Source: an uncultured Oscillospiraceae bacterium
GTDB lineage: Bacteria > Bacillota > Clostridia > Oscillospirales > Oscillospiraceae
Length of the DNA stretch: 64,000 nt
Reading direction: 5' to 3'
Assembly: GCA_947632155.1 (NCBI GenBank)
Contig: CANROF010000001.1
Coordinates: forward strand, 1 to 64,000
Below the pieces are notes generated by a model. The model saw only the letters and a program-made list of their open reading frames with translations. It had not been told where the DNA came from and searched no databases. This document shows, one piece after another, positions 50,188 to 58,441 of the stretch. Numbering within the stretch: position 1 is the stretch's first letter; each line of letters opens with the position of its first letter. The translations under genes and the position numbers were made by a program.

Positions 50188-51957
50188 ATGAACGAGAGAG
50201 ACATTGAAAAACGGCTCCGCGGGGCCATCGAACGCACGGCCCCCGACGGGTCTGCCCGGCTCCTTTCAGAGGTGACAGGCAGGAAAGGAGCCGTAAAAAT
50301 GACAAAGAGAAGAAACCGCTGGCTTGGCCTTGTGGCCGCCGTTCTGGCCCTGGCGCTCATCGGAGGCGCGGGAGGGCTCTACTACAGACAAAATTACGCC
50401 GTGGCGACGGTGGTTTCGCTGGATGTAAATCCCAGCATCGAGCTTCAGGTCAACCGGGCCGAGAAGGTCATCGCCTGCTCCGGCCTCAACGCCGAGGGGC
50501 GGGAGATCCTGTCCTCCATGAACGGCGGGGAGGATCTGAAGGGCTCCCGGCTCAACGTGGCCGTCAACGCCATCGTGGGGGCCATCGTGCGGGCGGGGTA
50601 TCTGGACAGCCTCAGCTCCGCCATCCTCATCTCCGTGGAGGACAACGACCAGGCCCGCGGCGAGAGGCTGCAGGCCCAGCTCGTGGCCGAGGTGGACGGC
50701 GTTTTGAAGGCCGCCGCCAACTCCGCCGGGGTGCTGAGCCAGAACATGACCGCCGACAGGGACCTGGACCGCCAGGCTCAGGAGAACAACATCTCCTCCG
50801 GCAAGGCCGCCCTCATCAATCAGGTCATCGCCCTGAACTCCGCCCTGGACTTCGCCGCCCTCTCCAAGCTCAGCGTGGAGGAGCTGCGGGACCTCATCGC
50901 CATCGGCGCCCCTGCCATGCCCATCGGCCGCGACGAGGCCCTCCGCAGAGCCCGCGAGGCCGCGGGCCTTGCCGACGCCGCCTCCCTGCGGTATGAGGTG
51001 GACCCGGAGCTGGACGACCCGACGCCCCGCTATGAGGTGGAGCTGGAGAGCGCCGGCGCGGAGTACGACTACAGCATACACGCCTTCACCGGCGAGGTCC
51101 TGGCCTCCGCCGCCAACATCCCCGACATCCCCCAGTACCAAAATCCCAACACCGACCGGCTCCTCACCGCCCAGGAGGCCTTCAACGCCGCGGCGGAGCG
51201 GTTCCACGCCGACTACCCGGAGCTTGCGGGGTACAACATTTTCGACATCGACACCGAGTACAGGGCCGCCAACAACACCTATGAGGTGGATTTTGACGTG
51301 GCCGGAAATGATTTTGAGTACATCATCGACGCCGCCACCGGCGAGGTGGTGGGCGGGCACACCGACTACCGCGCGCCCCAGCCCGACACCCGGGAGCCCA
51401 CCCCCTCGGCGCCCGACACGCCCCCCACCCAGCCCACCCAGCCCACCCAGCCCGTACAGCCTGTACAGCCCGATACTCCCGCCGACATCGGCGAGGCCGC
51501 GGCCAAGGCCGCCGCGCTCCAAAAGGCCGGAATCGCTGACGCTGATTCCGTCACCTGGATCAAGTGCCAGCGGGACTGGGAGGACGGCTGCTACGACCTG
51601 GAGTTTGAGTGCGGCTCCACCGTCTACGAGTGCGAGGTCCGCTGCGCCGACGGCGCGGTGACGGACTACAGCTCCGAGCCCTGCGACGACCTGAGCCACC
51701 ACCACGGCGACGGCCAGCGCGACGGCGGCGATCAAGCCTCCTCCGGCGACATCGGCCCCGACGCCGCCGCCCAGGCGGCCCTTACACACGCGGGCCTCAC
51801 CGCCGCCGACGTCCGGGGCCTTGCGGTCGAGCGGGACTGGGAGGGCGGACGGCTTGTCTACGAGGTGGAGTTCAGATCCGGCGTCATGGAGTACGAGTAC
51901 AAGATCGACGCCGCCACCGCCTCCGTCCTGGAGCACGAGGCGGAGATAGACGACTGA
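50188..51957 (+). CDS. RsgI-like transmembrane anti-sigma factor with four PepSY domains
   Basis: A 589-residue membrane protein. Cytoplasmic N-terminus about 45 residues (MNERDIEKRLRGAIERTAPD), one helix at about 46-66, then an extracellular domain beginning VATVVSLDVNPSIELQVNRA, which matches the periplasmic module of RsgI anti-sigma-I factors; in RsgI the Asn-Pro bond here (N81-P82) is the self-cleavage site. Four PepSY-like repeats follow (about 245-310, 330-400, 435-500, 525-589), with a PTQPTQPTQPVQPVQP linker before the third. PepSY domains often bind or restrain extracellular proteases, so they could be the sensor. Close spacing makes it the partner of the ECF sigma; RsgI normally pairs with SigI. 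Confidence 0.82.
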   Translation: MNERDIEKRLRGAIERTAPDGSARLLSEVTGRKGAVKMTKRRNRWLGLVAAVLALALIGGAGGLYYRQNYAVATVVSLDVNPSIELQVNRAEKVIACSGLNAEGREILSSMNGGEDLKGSRLNVAVNAIVGAIVRAGYLDSLSSAILISVEDNDQARGERLQAQLVAEVDGVLKAAANSAGVLSQNMTADRDLDRQAQENNISSGKAALINQVIALNSALDFAALSKLSVEELRDLIAIGAPAMPIGRDEALRRAREAAGLADAASLRYEVDPELDDPTPRYEVELESAGAEYDYSIHAFTGEVLASAANIPDIPQYQNPNTDRLLTAQEAFNAAAERFHADYPELAGYNIFDIDTEYRAANNTYEVDFDVAGNDFEYIIDAATGEVVGGHTDYRAPQPDTREPTPSAPDTPPTQPTQPTQPVQPVQPDTPADIGEAAAKAAALQKAGIADADSVTWIKCQRDWEDGCYDLEFECGSTVYECEVRCADGAVTDYSSEPCDDLSHHHGDGQRDGGDQASSGDIGPDAAAQAALTHAGLTAADVRGLAVERDWEGGRLVYEVEFRSGVMEYEYKIDAATASVLEHEAEIDD

Positions 51958-51959
51958 TT

Positions 51960-52003
51960 TTTTACACCCCCCATACCCGTCAAACGGTTTTGGGGGGGTA
52001 AAA
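51960..52003 (+). terminator. Terminator of the sigma/anti-sigma operon
   Basis: TTTTACACCCCCC pairs with GGGGGGGTAAAA. Confidence 0.7.
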
Positions 52004-52018
52004 TCTCAAAATTACCTC

Positions 52019-52047
52019 TTTACAACTCCATTTCCATGTGCTAAAAT
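52019..52047 (+). promoter_or_regulatory. Promoter of rpsO
   Basis: TTTACA, 17-bp spacer, TAAAAT. The leader of about 105 nt before the rpsO ATG has GC-rich hairpin potential, where an S15 autoregulatory site would be expected, but I cannot confirm one. Confidence 0.65.
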
Positions 52048-52160
52048 ATCATGGATTGCCCCTCTACCTGGTTTCGCGGATATTCCGGCATTGCTGCCGG
52101 GGACTTTCGGCCCGTTACCCGGTTCCGCGGGGACTGATTGAAAGAAAGGAGTTTTTCGCC

Positions 52161-52427
52161 ATGATCACCAAAGAGCAGAAGACCGCCGTCATCGACGCCA
52201 ACCGCCGCAGCGAGAACGACACCGGCTCCCCCGAGGTCCAGATCGCCATCCTCACCGAGCGCATCAACCAGCTCACCGAGCATCTGAAGGTCCACAAGAA
52301 GGACGCCCATTCCCGCCTTGGCATGTACAAGATGATCGGCCGCCGCCGCAGACTTCTCGACTATCTGATGGAGAAGGACATCGAGCGCTACCGCGCCATC
52401 ATCGCCAAGCTCGGCATCAGAAAATAA
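52161..52427 (+). CDS. rpsO: 30S ribosomal protein S15
   Basis: An 88-residue S15 of exact family length. [20 protein letters not shown] and [20 protein letters not shown] followed by [12 protein letters not shown] are the 16S rRNA binding segments. RBS AAAGGAG. Followed by a strong terminator, a MITE and then pnp. Confidence 0.98.
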   Translation: MITKEQKTAVIDANRRSENDTGSPEVQIAILTERINQLTEHLKVHKKDAHSRLGMYKMIGRRRRLLDYLMEKDIERYRAIIAKLGIRK

Positions 52428-52436
52428 GCGCAGACC

Positions 52437-52485
52437 GGGTATTATATGCGGTTTTTGCCGCATATAATACCCATTGCGCTTTTTG
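52437..52485 (+). terminator. Terminator of rpsO
   Basis: GGGTATTATATGCGG pairs with CCGCATATAATACCC around a 6-nt loop, then CATTGCGCTTTTTG. Confidence 0.85.
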
Positions 52486-52488
52486 ATA

Positions 52489-52643
52489 CGAATATCCAAT
52501 TAAAATAAGCCATTCGCGCCGGTCTTTTTCGCGCCCGGCTGCGTCAGCCGCCTTGGGAATACACAAAGTATTCCCTGCGGCGTCTTCCTTGCCTGACACG
52601 AAAAATCCTCGCCGCTCGGTGTCTCATTTTAAATGGATATTCG
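52489..52643. mobile_element. MITE (TA-flanked), copy D, with a different terminal repeat pair
   Basis: Terminal inverted repeats CGAATATCCAATTAAAATAA and the complement ending ATGGATATTCG, flanked by TA; 155 bp. The core (TTCGCG...TCCTCGCCGCTCGGT) matches copies A and B, but both ends are changed together from CTAATCCCTAATC. Inserted between the rpsO terminator and the pnp leader. Confidence 0.85.
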
Positions 52644-52667
52644 TATAAGCAAATCGGGGTCCTGTTG

Positions 52668-52720
52668 TTTTAGTATTTGAATGAATGTCCGCCCTCCGGG
52701 CACTCCTTCAAGTGCTAAAA
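52668..52720 (+). promoter_or_regulatory. Stem-loop in the pnp leader
   Basis: TTTTAGTATTTGAA pairs with TTCAAGTGCTAAAA (one mismatch) around a loop with its own GCCC/GGGC stem. In enterobacteria a leader stem cut by RNase III controls pnp; a similar role here is only a possibility. Confidence 0.5.
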
Positions 52721-52766
52721 GACGGGACTCCGGCCGGATGAAAAAGATTTACAAAAGGAGTACGAT

Positions 52767-54908
52767 ATGATCATCAAACACAGAGAATTCCCCAACTACA
52801 AAAAGTACGAGATGGACCTGGCCGGGCGTCACCTCACCCTGGAGACTGGGAAGCTGGCGGAGCTGGCAAACTCCGCGGTCCTGGTCACCTACGGCGACAC
52901 CACGGTCCTTTGCACCGTCGTCGCCTCCCCCCGCCCCAAGGAGGGCATCGACTACTTTCCCCTCAGCGTGGAGTTTGAGGAAAAGCTCTACTCCGTGGGC
53001 CGCATCCCCGGCGGCTACACCCGCCGCGAGGGCAAGCCCTCCGAGCGCGGCACCCTGTCCTCCCGCATGATCGACCGGCCCATGCGGCCCCTGTTCCCGT
53101 CCGACCTGCGCAACGACGTGGTCGTGACCTGCACGGTGCTGTCCACCGACCACGACTGCGCCCCGGAGATCGCCGCCATGATCGGCGCCTCCGCCGCCGT
53201 CTGCATCTCCGACGTGCCCTTCGCCGGCCCCATCGCCGGGGTGGGCCTGGGGCTCATCGACGGGAAGTACATCATCAACCCCACCAGCGACCAGCGCAAG
53301 CAGAGCGAGATGTACTGCACCATCGCCGCCACCATGGACAAGATCGTCATGATCGAGGCCGGCGGCGACCAGATCCCCGAGGACGTGATGCTGAACGGCA
53401 TCATTGCCGCCCACGACGCCATCAAGCCCGTCATCGCCCTCATCAACAAGATGGTGGAGGAGGTGGGCAAGCCCAAGTTCGAGTACGAGCACACCTCTTT
53501 CAACGAGGAGCTGTTCGCCAAGATCGTGGACAAGTACCTGGACGACGTGCGTTACGCCATGGACACCGACGACAAGAACGTCCGGGAGGAGCGCTACAAC
53601 GAGGTCGTAAACAAGATGCTGGACGAGTTCGGCGAGGAGTACCCCGAGATCACCGCCCAGCTCGAGGAGATCACCTACAAGATTCAGAAGAAGGTCGTCA
53701 AACAGTGGCTCCTGGAGGGCAAGCGCGTGGACGGCCGCGCCATGAACGAGATTCGGCCCCTGGCCGCCGAGGTGGGCGTGCTGCCCTTAGTCCACGGCTC
53801 CGGGCTCTTCACCCGCGGCCAGACCCAGGTGCTCAGCGTCTGCACCCTGGCCACCCTCTCCGCCGCCCAGAAGCTGGACACCATCTGGGAGGAAGAGGAA
53901 AAGCGCTATATCCACCACTACAACTTCCCCAACTACTCCGTGGGCGAGGCGCGGCCCAGCCGCTCCACCTCCCGGCGTGAGATCGGCCACGGCGCCTTGG
54001 CCGAGAAGGCCCTGGAGCCCGTGATTCCCTCCGAGGAGGAGTTCCCCTACGCCATCCGCGTGGTCAGCGAGGTCCTGAGCTCCAACGGCTCCACCTCCCA
54101 GGGCTCCATCTGCGGCTCAACGCTGGCCCTCATGGACGCCGGCGTGCCCATCAAGGCCCCGGTGGCCGGCATCTCCTGCGGCCTCATCCACGACGATGAC
54201 GGGAGCTGGAAGACCTTTATCGACATCCAGGGCGTGGAGGACTTCCACGGCGAGATGGACTTCAAGGTCGCCGGCACCAAAAAGGGCATCACCGCCATCC
54301 AGATGGATCTCAAGAACGACGGCCTGACCTACGACATCATCAAGAACGCCTTTGAGATCACCCGGGAGGCCCGCATCCAGATCCTGGACGAGATCATGCT
54401 GCCTGTGATAAGCGAGCCTCGCCACGAGCTGGCCAAGTCCGCCCCCAAGATGATCTCCATGCACATCGACCCCGACAAGATCCGCGAGGTCATCGGCTCC
54501 GGCGGAAAGGTCATCCAGAAGATCTGCGCCGACACCGGCTGCAAGATCGACCTGGAGGACGACGGCAGCGTCTTCATCAGCCACCAGGACATCGAGGCCT
54601 GCCGCGCCGCCAAGCGCATCATCGACAACATCTGCTTCGTCCCCGAGGTGGGCAAGCTCTACTGGGGCCAGTGCGTCCGGGTCATCCCCATCGGCGCCTT
54701 CGTGGAGCTGGTCCCCGGCAAGGACGCCATGTGCCACATCAAGGACCTGGAGTTCAAGCGCACCGAGAAGGTGGAGGACGTCCTCAACGTGGGCGACTGG
54801 ACCTGGGTGAAGTTCCTCGGCATCGACGACCGCGGCCGCTGGAACATCTCCCGCAAGGACGCCATCCGCGAGCGCGAGTCCGCCGGCCTCCCCATCGACA
54901 AAGAGTAA
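52767..54908 (+). CDS. pnp: Polyribonucleotide nucleotidyltransferase (PNPase)
   Basis: A 713-residue enzyme with the full PNPase order: first RNase PH domain (VLVTYGDTTVLCTVVASPRP, then RMIDRPMRPLFPSDLRNDV), alpha-helical linker, second RNase PH domain (TRGQTQVLSVCTLATLSAAQ and YNFPNYSVGEARPSRSTSRR, catalytic MDAGVPIKAPVAGISCGLI), KH domain (DKIREVIGSGGKVIQKICAD) and S1 domain (VIPIGAFVELVPGKDAMCHI). It degrades RNA 3' to 5' with phosphate. RBS AAAGGAG. rpsO-pnp order is the usual bacterial one. Confidence 0.98.
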   Translation: MIIKHREFPNYKKYEMDLAGRHLTLETGKLAELANSAVLVTYGDTTVLCTVVASPRPKEGIDYFPLSVEFEEKLYSVGRIPGGYTRREGKPSERGTLSSRMIDRPMRPLFPSDLRNDVVVTCTVLSTDHDCAPEIAAMIGASAAVCISDVPFAGPIAGVGLGLIDGKYIINPTSDQRKQSEMYCTIAATMDKIVMIEAGGDQIPEDVMLNGIIAAHDAIKPVIALINKMVEEVGKPKFEYEHTSFNEELFAKIVDKYLDDVRYAMDTDDKNVREERYNEVVNKMLDEFGEEYPEITAQLEEITYKIQKKVVKQWLLEGKRVDGRAMNEIRPLAAEVGVLPLVHGSGLFTRGQTQVLSVCTLATLSAAQKLDTIWEEEEKRYIHHYNFPNYSVGEARPSRSTSRREIGHGALAEKALEPVIPSEEEFPYAIRVVSEVLSSNGSTSQGSICGSTLALMDAGVPIKAPVAGISCGLIHDDDGSWKTFIDIQGVEDFHGEMDFKVAGTKKGITAIQMDLKNDGLTYDIIKNAFEITREARIQILDEIMLPVISEPRHELAKSAPKMISMHIDPDKIREVIGSGGKVIQKICADTGCKIDLEDDGSVFISHQDIEACRAAKRIIDNICFVPEVGKLYWGQCVRVIPIGAFVELVPGKDAMCHIKDLEFKRTEKVEDVLNVGDWTWVKFLGIDDRGRWNISRKDAIRERESAGLPIDKE

Positions 54909-54975
54909 TCGCAACCCCCAAAAAAGGGCCGCCCGAGGGCGGCGTCCAACAAAACAAGTTCACAATGTTTTCGGA

Positions 54976-55010
54976 GCGCGGCATGATCTCGGTCATGCCG
55001 CGCTTTTGTT
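54976..55010 (+). terminator. Terminator of pnp
   Basis: GCGCGGCATGA pairs with TCATGCCGCGC, then TTTTGTTTAT. Confidence 0.8.
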
Positions 55011-55014
55011 TATA

Positions 55015-55091
55015 CTAATCCCTGATTAAAAACGCCAACCGAGCGGCGCGAAAAAGACCGCCGCGAATTTGAGATTTTGATCAGGGATTAG
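55015..55091. mobile_element. MITE copy C, internally deleted (77 bp)
   Basis: Both ends (CTAATCCCTGATTAAAAACG and TTTTGATCAGGGATTAG) and both flanking TAs are present, but only about 40 bp of core (CCGAGCGGCG...GACCGCCGCGAATTTGAG) remain, in inverted order to copy A. Confidence 0.75.
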
Positions 55092-55263
55092 TATCAGTAC
55101 AGCAATTCGGCATGGGCAAAACAGAAGAGGTAATAAAATGGGCGATGAGTATCTCCTCTTTTTTCAAAAGTCATTCTAACAGTAAAGACCACACCAACCG
55201 TACCCAGATTAACTTCAGAGTATGGCTGTTCTCTTTATTGCACCCCTGTTTGGCGGCTGCCCT

Positions 55264-55293
55264 AAATCAGTATTGTTTTGATACTGATTTTTT
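55264..55293 (+). terminator. Isolated terminator hairpin
   Basis: AAATCAGTAT pairs with ATACTGATTT around TGTTTTG, followed by T's. No gene upstream can be supported: 55092-55263 is AT-rich and holds only an unconvincing open frame. Confidence 0.6.
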
Positions 55294-55300
55294 GGAAAGG

Positions 55301-55346
55301 GGGCTGTGAAAAAACACGTCGGCTGAGACGTGAATTTTCGCAGCTC
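55301..55346. terminator. Palindrome downstream of the recombinase gene
   Basis: GGGCTGTGAAAA...TTTTCGCAGCTCC with an inner CACGTC/GACGTG stem. It resembles the palindrome at 322-369 in its first 10 bases. It could end the minus-strand recombinase transcript or mark an old insertion-sequence end. Confidence 0.4.
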
Positions 55347-55395
55347 CGCTTTTTTGTGGAAAAAACCACACCTTTCCGCAAATCGCCCCTCTTTT

Positions 55396-56001
55396 TTACA
55401 GTTTTTTGTCTTTCTCGTAGATCGCCGCCCGGTAGCGGAACGTGGAGAGCGCCATGCCGCACTCCCTGGCCGCGGCCGTGCCGGTGATCTTCTTTGTTTT
55501 CCACCGCCGGTAGGCGCTGGGGAAGTTTTTCGGCAGCGGGCGGGGCGGGCGGCCGAAGCGCACGCCGCGCATCTTTGCCGCCGCGATGCCCTCCGCCTGG
55601 CGCTGGCGGATGTTGACCCGCTCGTTTTCCGCCACAAAGGAGAGGACCTGCAATACGATGTCGCTGAGGAACGTCCCCATCAGGTCCTTCCCCCGGCGGG
55701 TGTCCAATAAGGGCATATCCAGCACCACGATGTCGATGCCCTTTTCCTTGGTGAGGACCCGCCACTGTTCCAGGATCTCCCCGTAGTTCCTGCCCAGGCG
55801 GTCGATGCTCTTGATGTAGAGAAGATCGTCCTTTTTCATGCGCCGCGTGAGCCTCTTGTACTGCGGGCGGTCGAAGTCCTTACCGGACTGCTTGTCCGTA
55901 TAGATGTTTTTTTCCGGGATGTGGAGCTCCTGGAGCGCCACGAGCTGCCGGTCCCCGTTCTGCTCCCTGGTGCTGACCCGGATATAGCCGTAAACTGCGA
56001 T
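55396..56001 (-). CDS. Serine recombinase (resolvase/invertase), with no standard start codon
   Basis: About 201 residues of a small serine recombinase. VYGYIRVSTREQNGDRQLVA carries the catalytic Ser (in RVST) and conserved Arg; later SGKDFDRPQY, LYIKSIDRLGRNY and ERVNIRQRQAEGI are family blocks; the C-terminus has a helix-turn-helix (ITGTAAARECGMALSTFRYR). A GTG at 55941 would remove the catalytic Ser. The expected start, 7 nt after GGGGGCC, reads ATC instead of ATG (55999-56001). So it either uses a rare ATC start or has lost initiation. A MITE sits 25 bp upstream, where a promoter would be. Confidence 0.75.
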   Translation of the reverse strand: MAVYGYIRVSTREQNGDRQLVALQELHIPEKNIYTDKQSGKDFDRPQYKRLTRRMKKDDLLYIKSIDRLGRNYGEILEQWRVLTKEKGIDIVVLDMPLLDTRRGKDLMGTFLSDIVLQVLSFVAENERVNIRQRQAEGIAAAKMRGVRFGRPPRPLPKNFPSAYRRWKTKKITGTAAARECGMALSTFRYRAAIYEKDKKL

Positions 56002-56025
56002 ATTACCGGCCCCCTTTCTATAATA

Positions 56026-56280
56026 CGAATATCCAATTAAAATAAGCCATTCGCACCGGCCTTTTTCGCGTCGTCGTCGCTCAAGCCGCTTTACCTCGCC
56101 CTCCCTTTGGTCGGGCTCAGGCGCAGGCTTGGCTCCTCCTCTCCCCAGCGGGCTTTGCCCGCCGGGGACCCCGGTCGCGTCAGCCGCCTTGGAAATACCA
56201 ATGGGTATTCCCTGCGGCGTCTTCCTTGCCTGACACGAAAAATCCTCGCCGCTCGGTGTCTCATTTTAAATGGATATTCG
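56026..56280. mobile_element. MITE copy E with an about 100-bp internal insert (255 bp)
   Basis: Same end pair as copy D (CGAATATCCAATTAAAATAA ... TTTTAAATGGATATTCG) and TA flanks. The left core is interrupted after TTTTTCGCG by about 100 bp including CGGGCTTTGCCCG, before the core resumes at GCGTCAGCCGCC. Confidence 0.8.
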
Positions 56281-56377
56281 TATAAAAAACAACGGAGCAA
56301 GGCGGTCGGGCCTGTGCTCCGTAGCTTTTTTGCCGCCCCGGCCGCCTGACGGACGTTCGGCGGCCGGGGGCAATTAT

Positions 56378-57541
56378 TTACTGATTTTGCATATTGAGGG
56401 CCGTCTGGACCGTTATCCTGCCGCCGGCGCGGCTCACGTCCAGGACCCCGCCGTATTTTTCGGCCGCCCGGCGGGCCGCGCAGAGGCAGACGTCCGTCCC
56501 GCTGTCCTCCGGGCCGCCGCCGGGGCCGCAGGCGCTGTCGCATTTTACCGCCAGAAAGCCCTGATTGAGCCGGAGGCTCAGCGCGATCTCCCGGCTCCCC
56601 TCCGGGGCGCCGGAGGCCCAGACGAGGGCCGCGTCCAGCATGTTCCGCAAAAGCGAGCACAGGTCCCCGTCCCCGATGTCCAGCTCCTCCGGCACAGGCG
56701 CCAGGGCGCTGAATTGGATCCCGGCGTCCATGGCCCGGTCGGCGGCGTTCTGGAGTATGGCGTTCACCATAAAATTCCTGCTGAACTCCCGGAGCGACAG
56801 CTTATCGAGCCTTGCGCTGAGCTTGACAAGGGTCTGCTCCAGCCGCTCCGGGTCCCCCATACCGGCGAGGAGGCGGAGGCTCGCTATCTGATTTTTCCAG
56901 TCGTGGCGCATCACCGAGGTGTCCTTGATGCTGCGGGCCATACTGCGGCAATTCTCCGTCAGCAGCTCCTGCCGGGCGGCCAGGGCCACGATCTCCCGCC
57001 GGAGGGCCGCGCGCTCCCGCAGCGTGTCCGCGGCGGCGAGGGCGCAGCACACCGCCGCGGCGTACCCGCACGCCCCCGCAAGGCAATCCCGGAACCCGGG
57101 CAGTCCGGCGCCGGTGAGCCTCAGCGCGAGGACGCCGAGGCCGAAAACCGCGGCGGAGGCCGCCATGGCGGCGCAGAAGGCCCTCCAATACCCCCGCTCG
57201 CGGGTCAAAACCAGATACGCGGCCGTCAGCGCCAGGGGCAAAAGCCCGAACCACGGGCTTGCGGCGGCCGCAAAAAGCCACCGGGGCAGGGCCGCCTGTC
57301 CCGCCGCCGGGAGCTGCCAGAGGGCGGCGGCGCCCGTCAAAAGCGCCAGGACCGCGGCGCTCCGGTCCGGCCCTCCGCCGAAGAGCTCCGCGAAAAAGGC
57401 GGCGGCCGCCAGGACGGACAAGACCGCCAGCGCCCCGGCGGACAGGGCGCCCGCGGGGAAGAGCGTATACAGGGCCAGCACCCCGGCGGCGCATACCGCC
57501 GCGGCCAGGGCCGCCAAAAGGACAAGGGCCGTTTTTTTCAC
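56378..57541 (-). CDS. GHKL-type sensor histidine kinase, with degenerate ATP motifs
   Basis: A 387-residue membrane protein. About five to six hydrophobic helices (1-175), a short coiled linker, then the AgrC/LytS-like transmitter: H-box SVMRHDWKNQIASL with His213, and an ATPase-like region. The N-box reads LLRNMLDAALVWA; the second Asn of the usual LxNxLDNA is Ala. The usual GxGL of the G-box reads GTDVCL. So ATP binding may be weak or lost. No regulator is adjacent; the orphan LytTR regulator at 16251 is of the type such kinases control. The RBS is unclear. Confidence 0.78.
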   Translation of the reverse strand: MKKTALVLLAALAAAVCAAGVLALYTLFPAGALSAGALAVLSVLAAAAFFAELFGGGPDRSAAVLALLTGAAALWQLPAAGQAALPRWLFAAAASPWFGLLPLALTAAYLVLTRERGYWRAFCAAMAASAAVFGLGVLALRLTGAGLPGFRDCLAGACGYAAAVCCALAAADTLRERAALRREIVALAARQELLTENCRSMARSIKDTSVMRHDWKNQIASLRLLAGMGDPERLEQTLVKLSARLDKLSLREFSRNFMVNAILQNAADRAMDAGIQFSALAPVPEELDIGDGDLCSLLRNMLDAALVWASGAPEGSREIALSLRLNQGFLAVKCDSACGPGGGPEDSGTDVCLCAARRAAEKYGGVLDVSRAGGRITVQTALNMQNQ

Positions 57542-57658
57542 GCGCGCCGCCTCCCCGGGGACAGATTTCGCCGACAGTCCCTATTCTACCACCCCCGGTC
57601 CCGGATGGCAAGGGGCGGCCCGGGATTCGAATTTACTGATTTAACAAAAAATTCACCC

Positions 57659-57687
57659 TTGCCGCGCCGGAGCTTCTATAATAAAAT
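57659..57687 (+). promoter_or_regulatory. Probable promoter of the two-component operon
   Basis: TTGCCG, 17-bp spacer, TAAAAT, 38 bp before the regulator ATG. A TATAAT overlapping it at 57677 has no good -35. Confidence 0.5.
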
Positions 57688-57725
57688 ATAAGGTATAAAT
57701 GACGATCTGAACGGGGGTAAACAGT

Positions 57726-58415
57726 ATGGCGGATAAGATTCTTGTGGTGGAGGACGACGTCAACATCGCCGAGCTCCTGCGGCTCTATTTGGAGCGGGAG
57801 GGCTACGAGGTGTCCATCGCCCACGACGGCGAGCGCGGCGCGGCCCAGTTCGAGGCGGCGCAGCCGGACCTGGTGCTGCTGGACATCATGCTGCCGAAGT
57901 TAGACGGCTGGGAGGTCCTGCGGCGCATCCGGGCCAAGGCGAAAACGCCCGTCATCATGGTCACCGCCAAGGGCGAGACTTTCGACAAGGTCACGGGCCT
58001 TGAGATGGGCGCCGACGACTACATAGTCAAGCCCTTTGACATGAAGGAGGTGGTGGCCCGCATCCACGCGGTGCTGCGGCGTTACGGCGGCGGCGCGGAG
58101 GATCAGGGCCAGCCCCGGAAGCTCACCTTCGACAAGCTCATCATCGACATGGAGAGCTTCGTCCTCACCGTGGACGGCCGGGAGGTTGACATCCCGCCCA
58201 AGGAGATGGAGCTCCTTTTCTTTATGGCCTCCTCCCCCAACCGGGTGTTCACCCGCAACCAGCTTTTGGACGAGGTCTGGGGCTTTGACTACTTCGGGGA
58301 CTCCCGGACCGTGGACGTCCACATAAAGCGCCTCCGGGAGAAGCTGGAGAACGTCTCCGACAAGTGGAGCCTCAAGACGGTCTGGGGCGTGGGGTACAAA
58401 TTCGAGCTCAAGTAA
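57726..58415 (+). CDS. OmpR/PhoB-family response regulator
   Basis: A 229-residue regulator. Receiver domain (1-120) with acidic Glu9-Asp10-Asp11, phosphoacceptor Asp53 in LLDIMLPKLDG, Thr in MVTAKGE and Lys in YIVKPFD. The winged-helix C-terminus has PPKEMELLFFMASSPNRVFT, RNQLLDEVWGFDY and RTVDVHIKRLREKLE ending in TVWGVGYKFELK. RBS GGGGG. Followed after 26 bp by its kinase. Target genes are unknown. Confidence 0.96.
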   Translation: MADKILVVEDDVNIAELLRLYLEREGYEVSIAHDGERGAAQFEAAQPDLVLLDIMLPKLDGWEVLRRIRAKAKTPVIMVTAKGETFDKVTGLEMGADDYIVKPFDMKEVVARIHAVLRRYGGGAEDQGQPRKLTFDKLIIDMESFVLTVDGREVDIPPKEMELLFFMASSPNRVFTRNQLLDEVWGFDYFGDSRTVDVHIKRLREKLENVSDKWSLKTVWGVGYKFELK

Positions 58416-58441
58416 TTGGGCGCCCGAAGGAGGGGAGCGGC

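Noticed and set aside
55112..55309. Small plus-strand open frame (65 codons) before the recombinase
   Set aside because: No RBS, no recognisable sequence, and it runs through a terminator hairpin.
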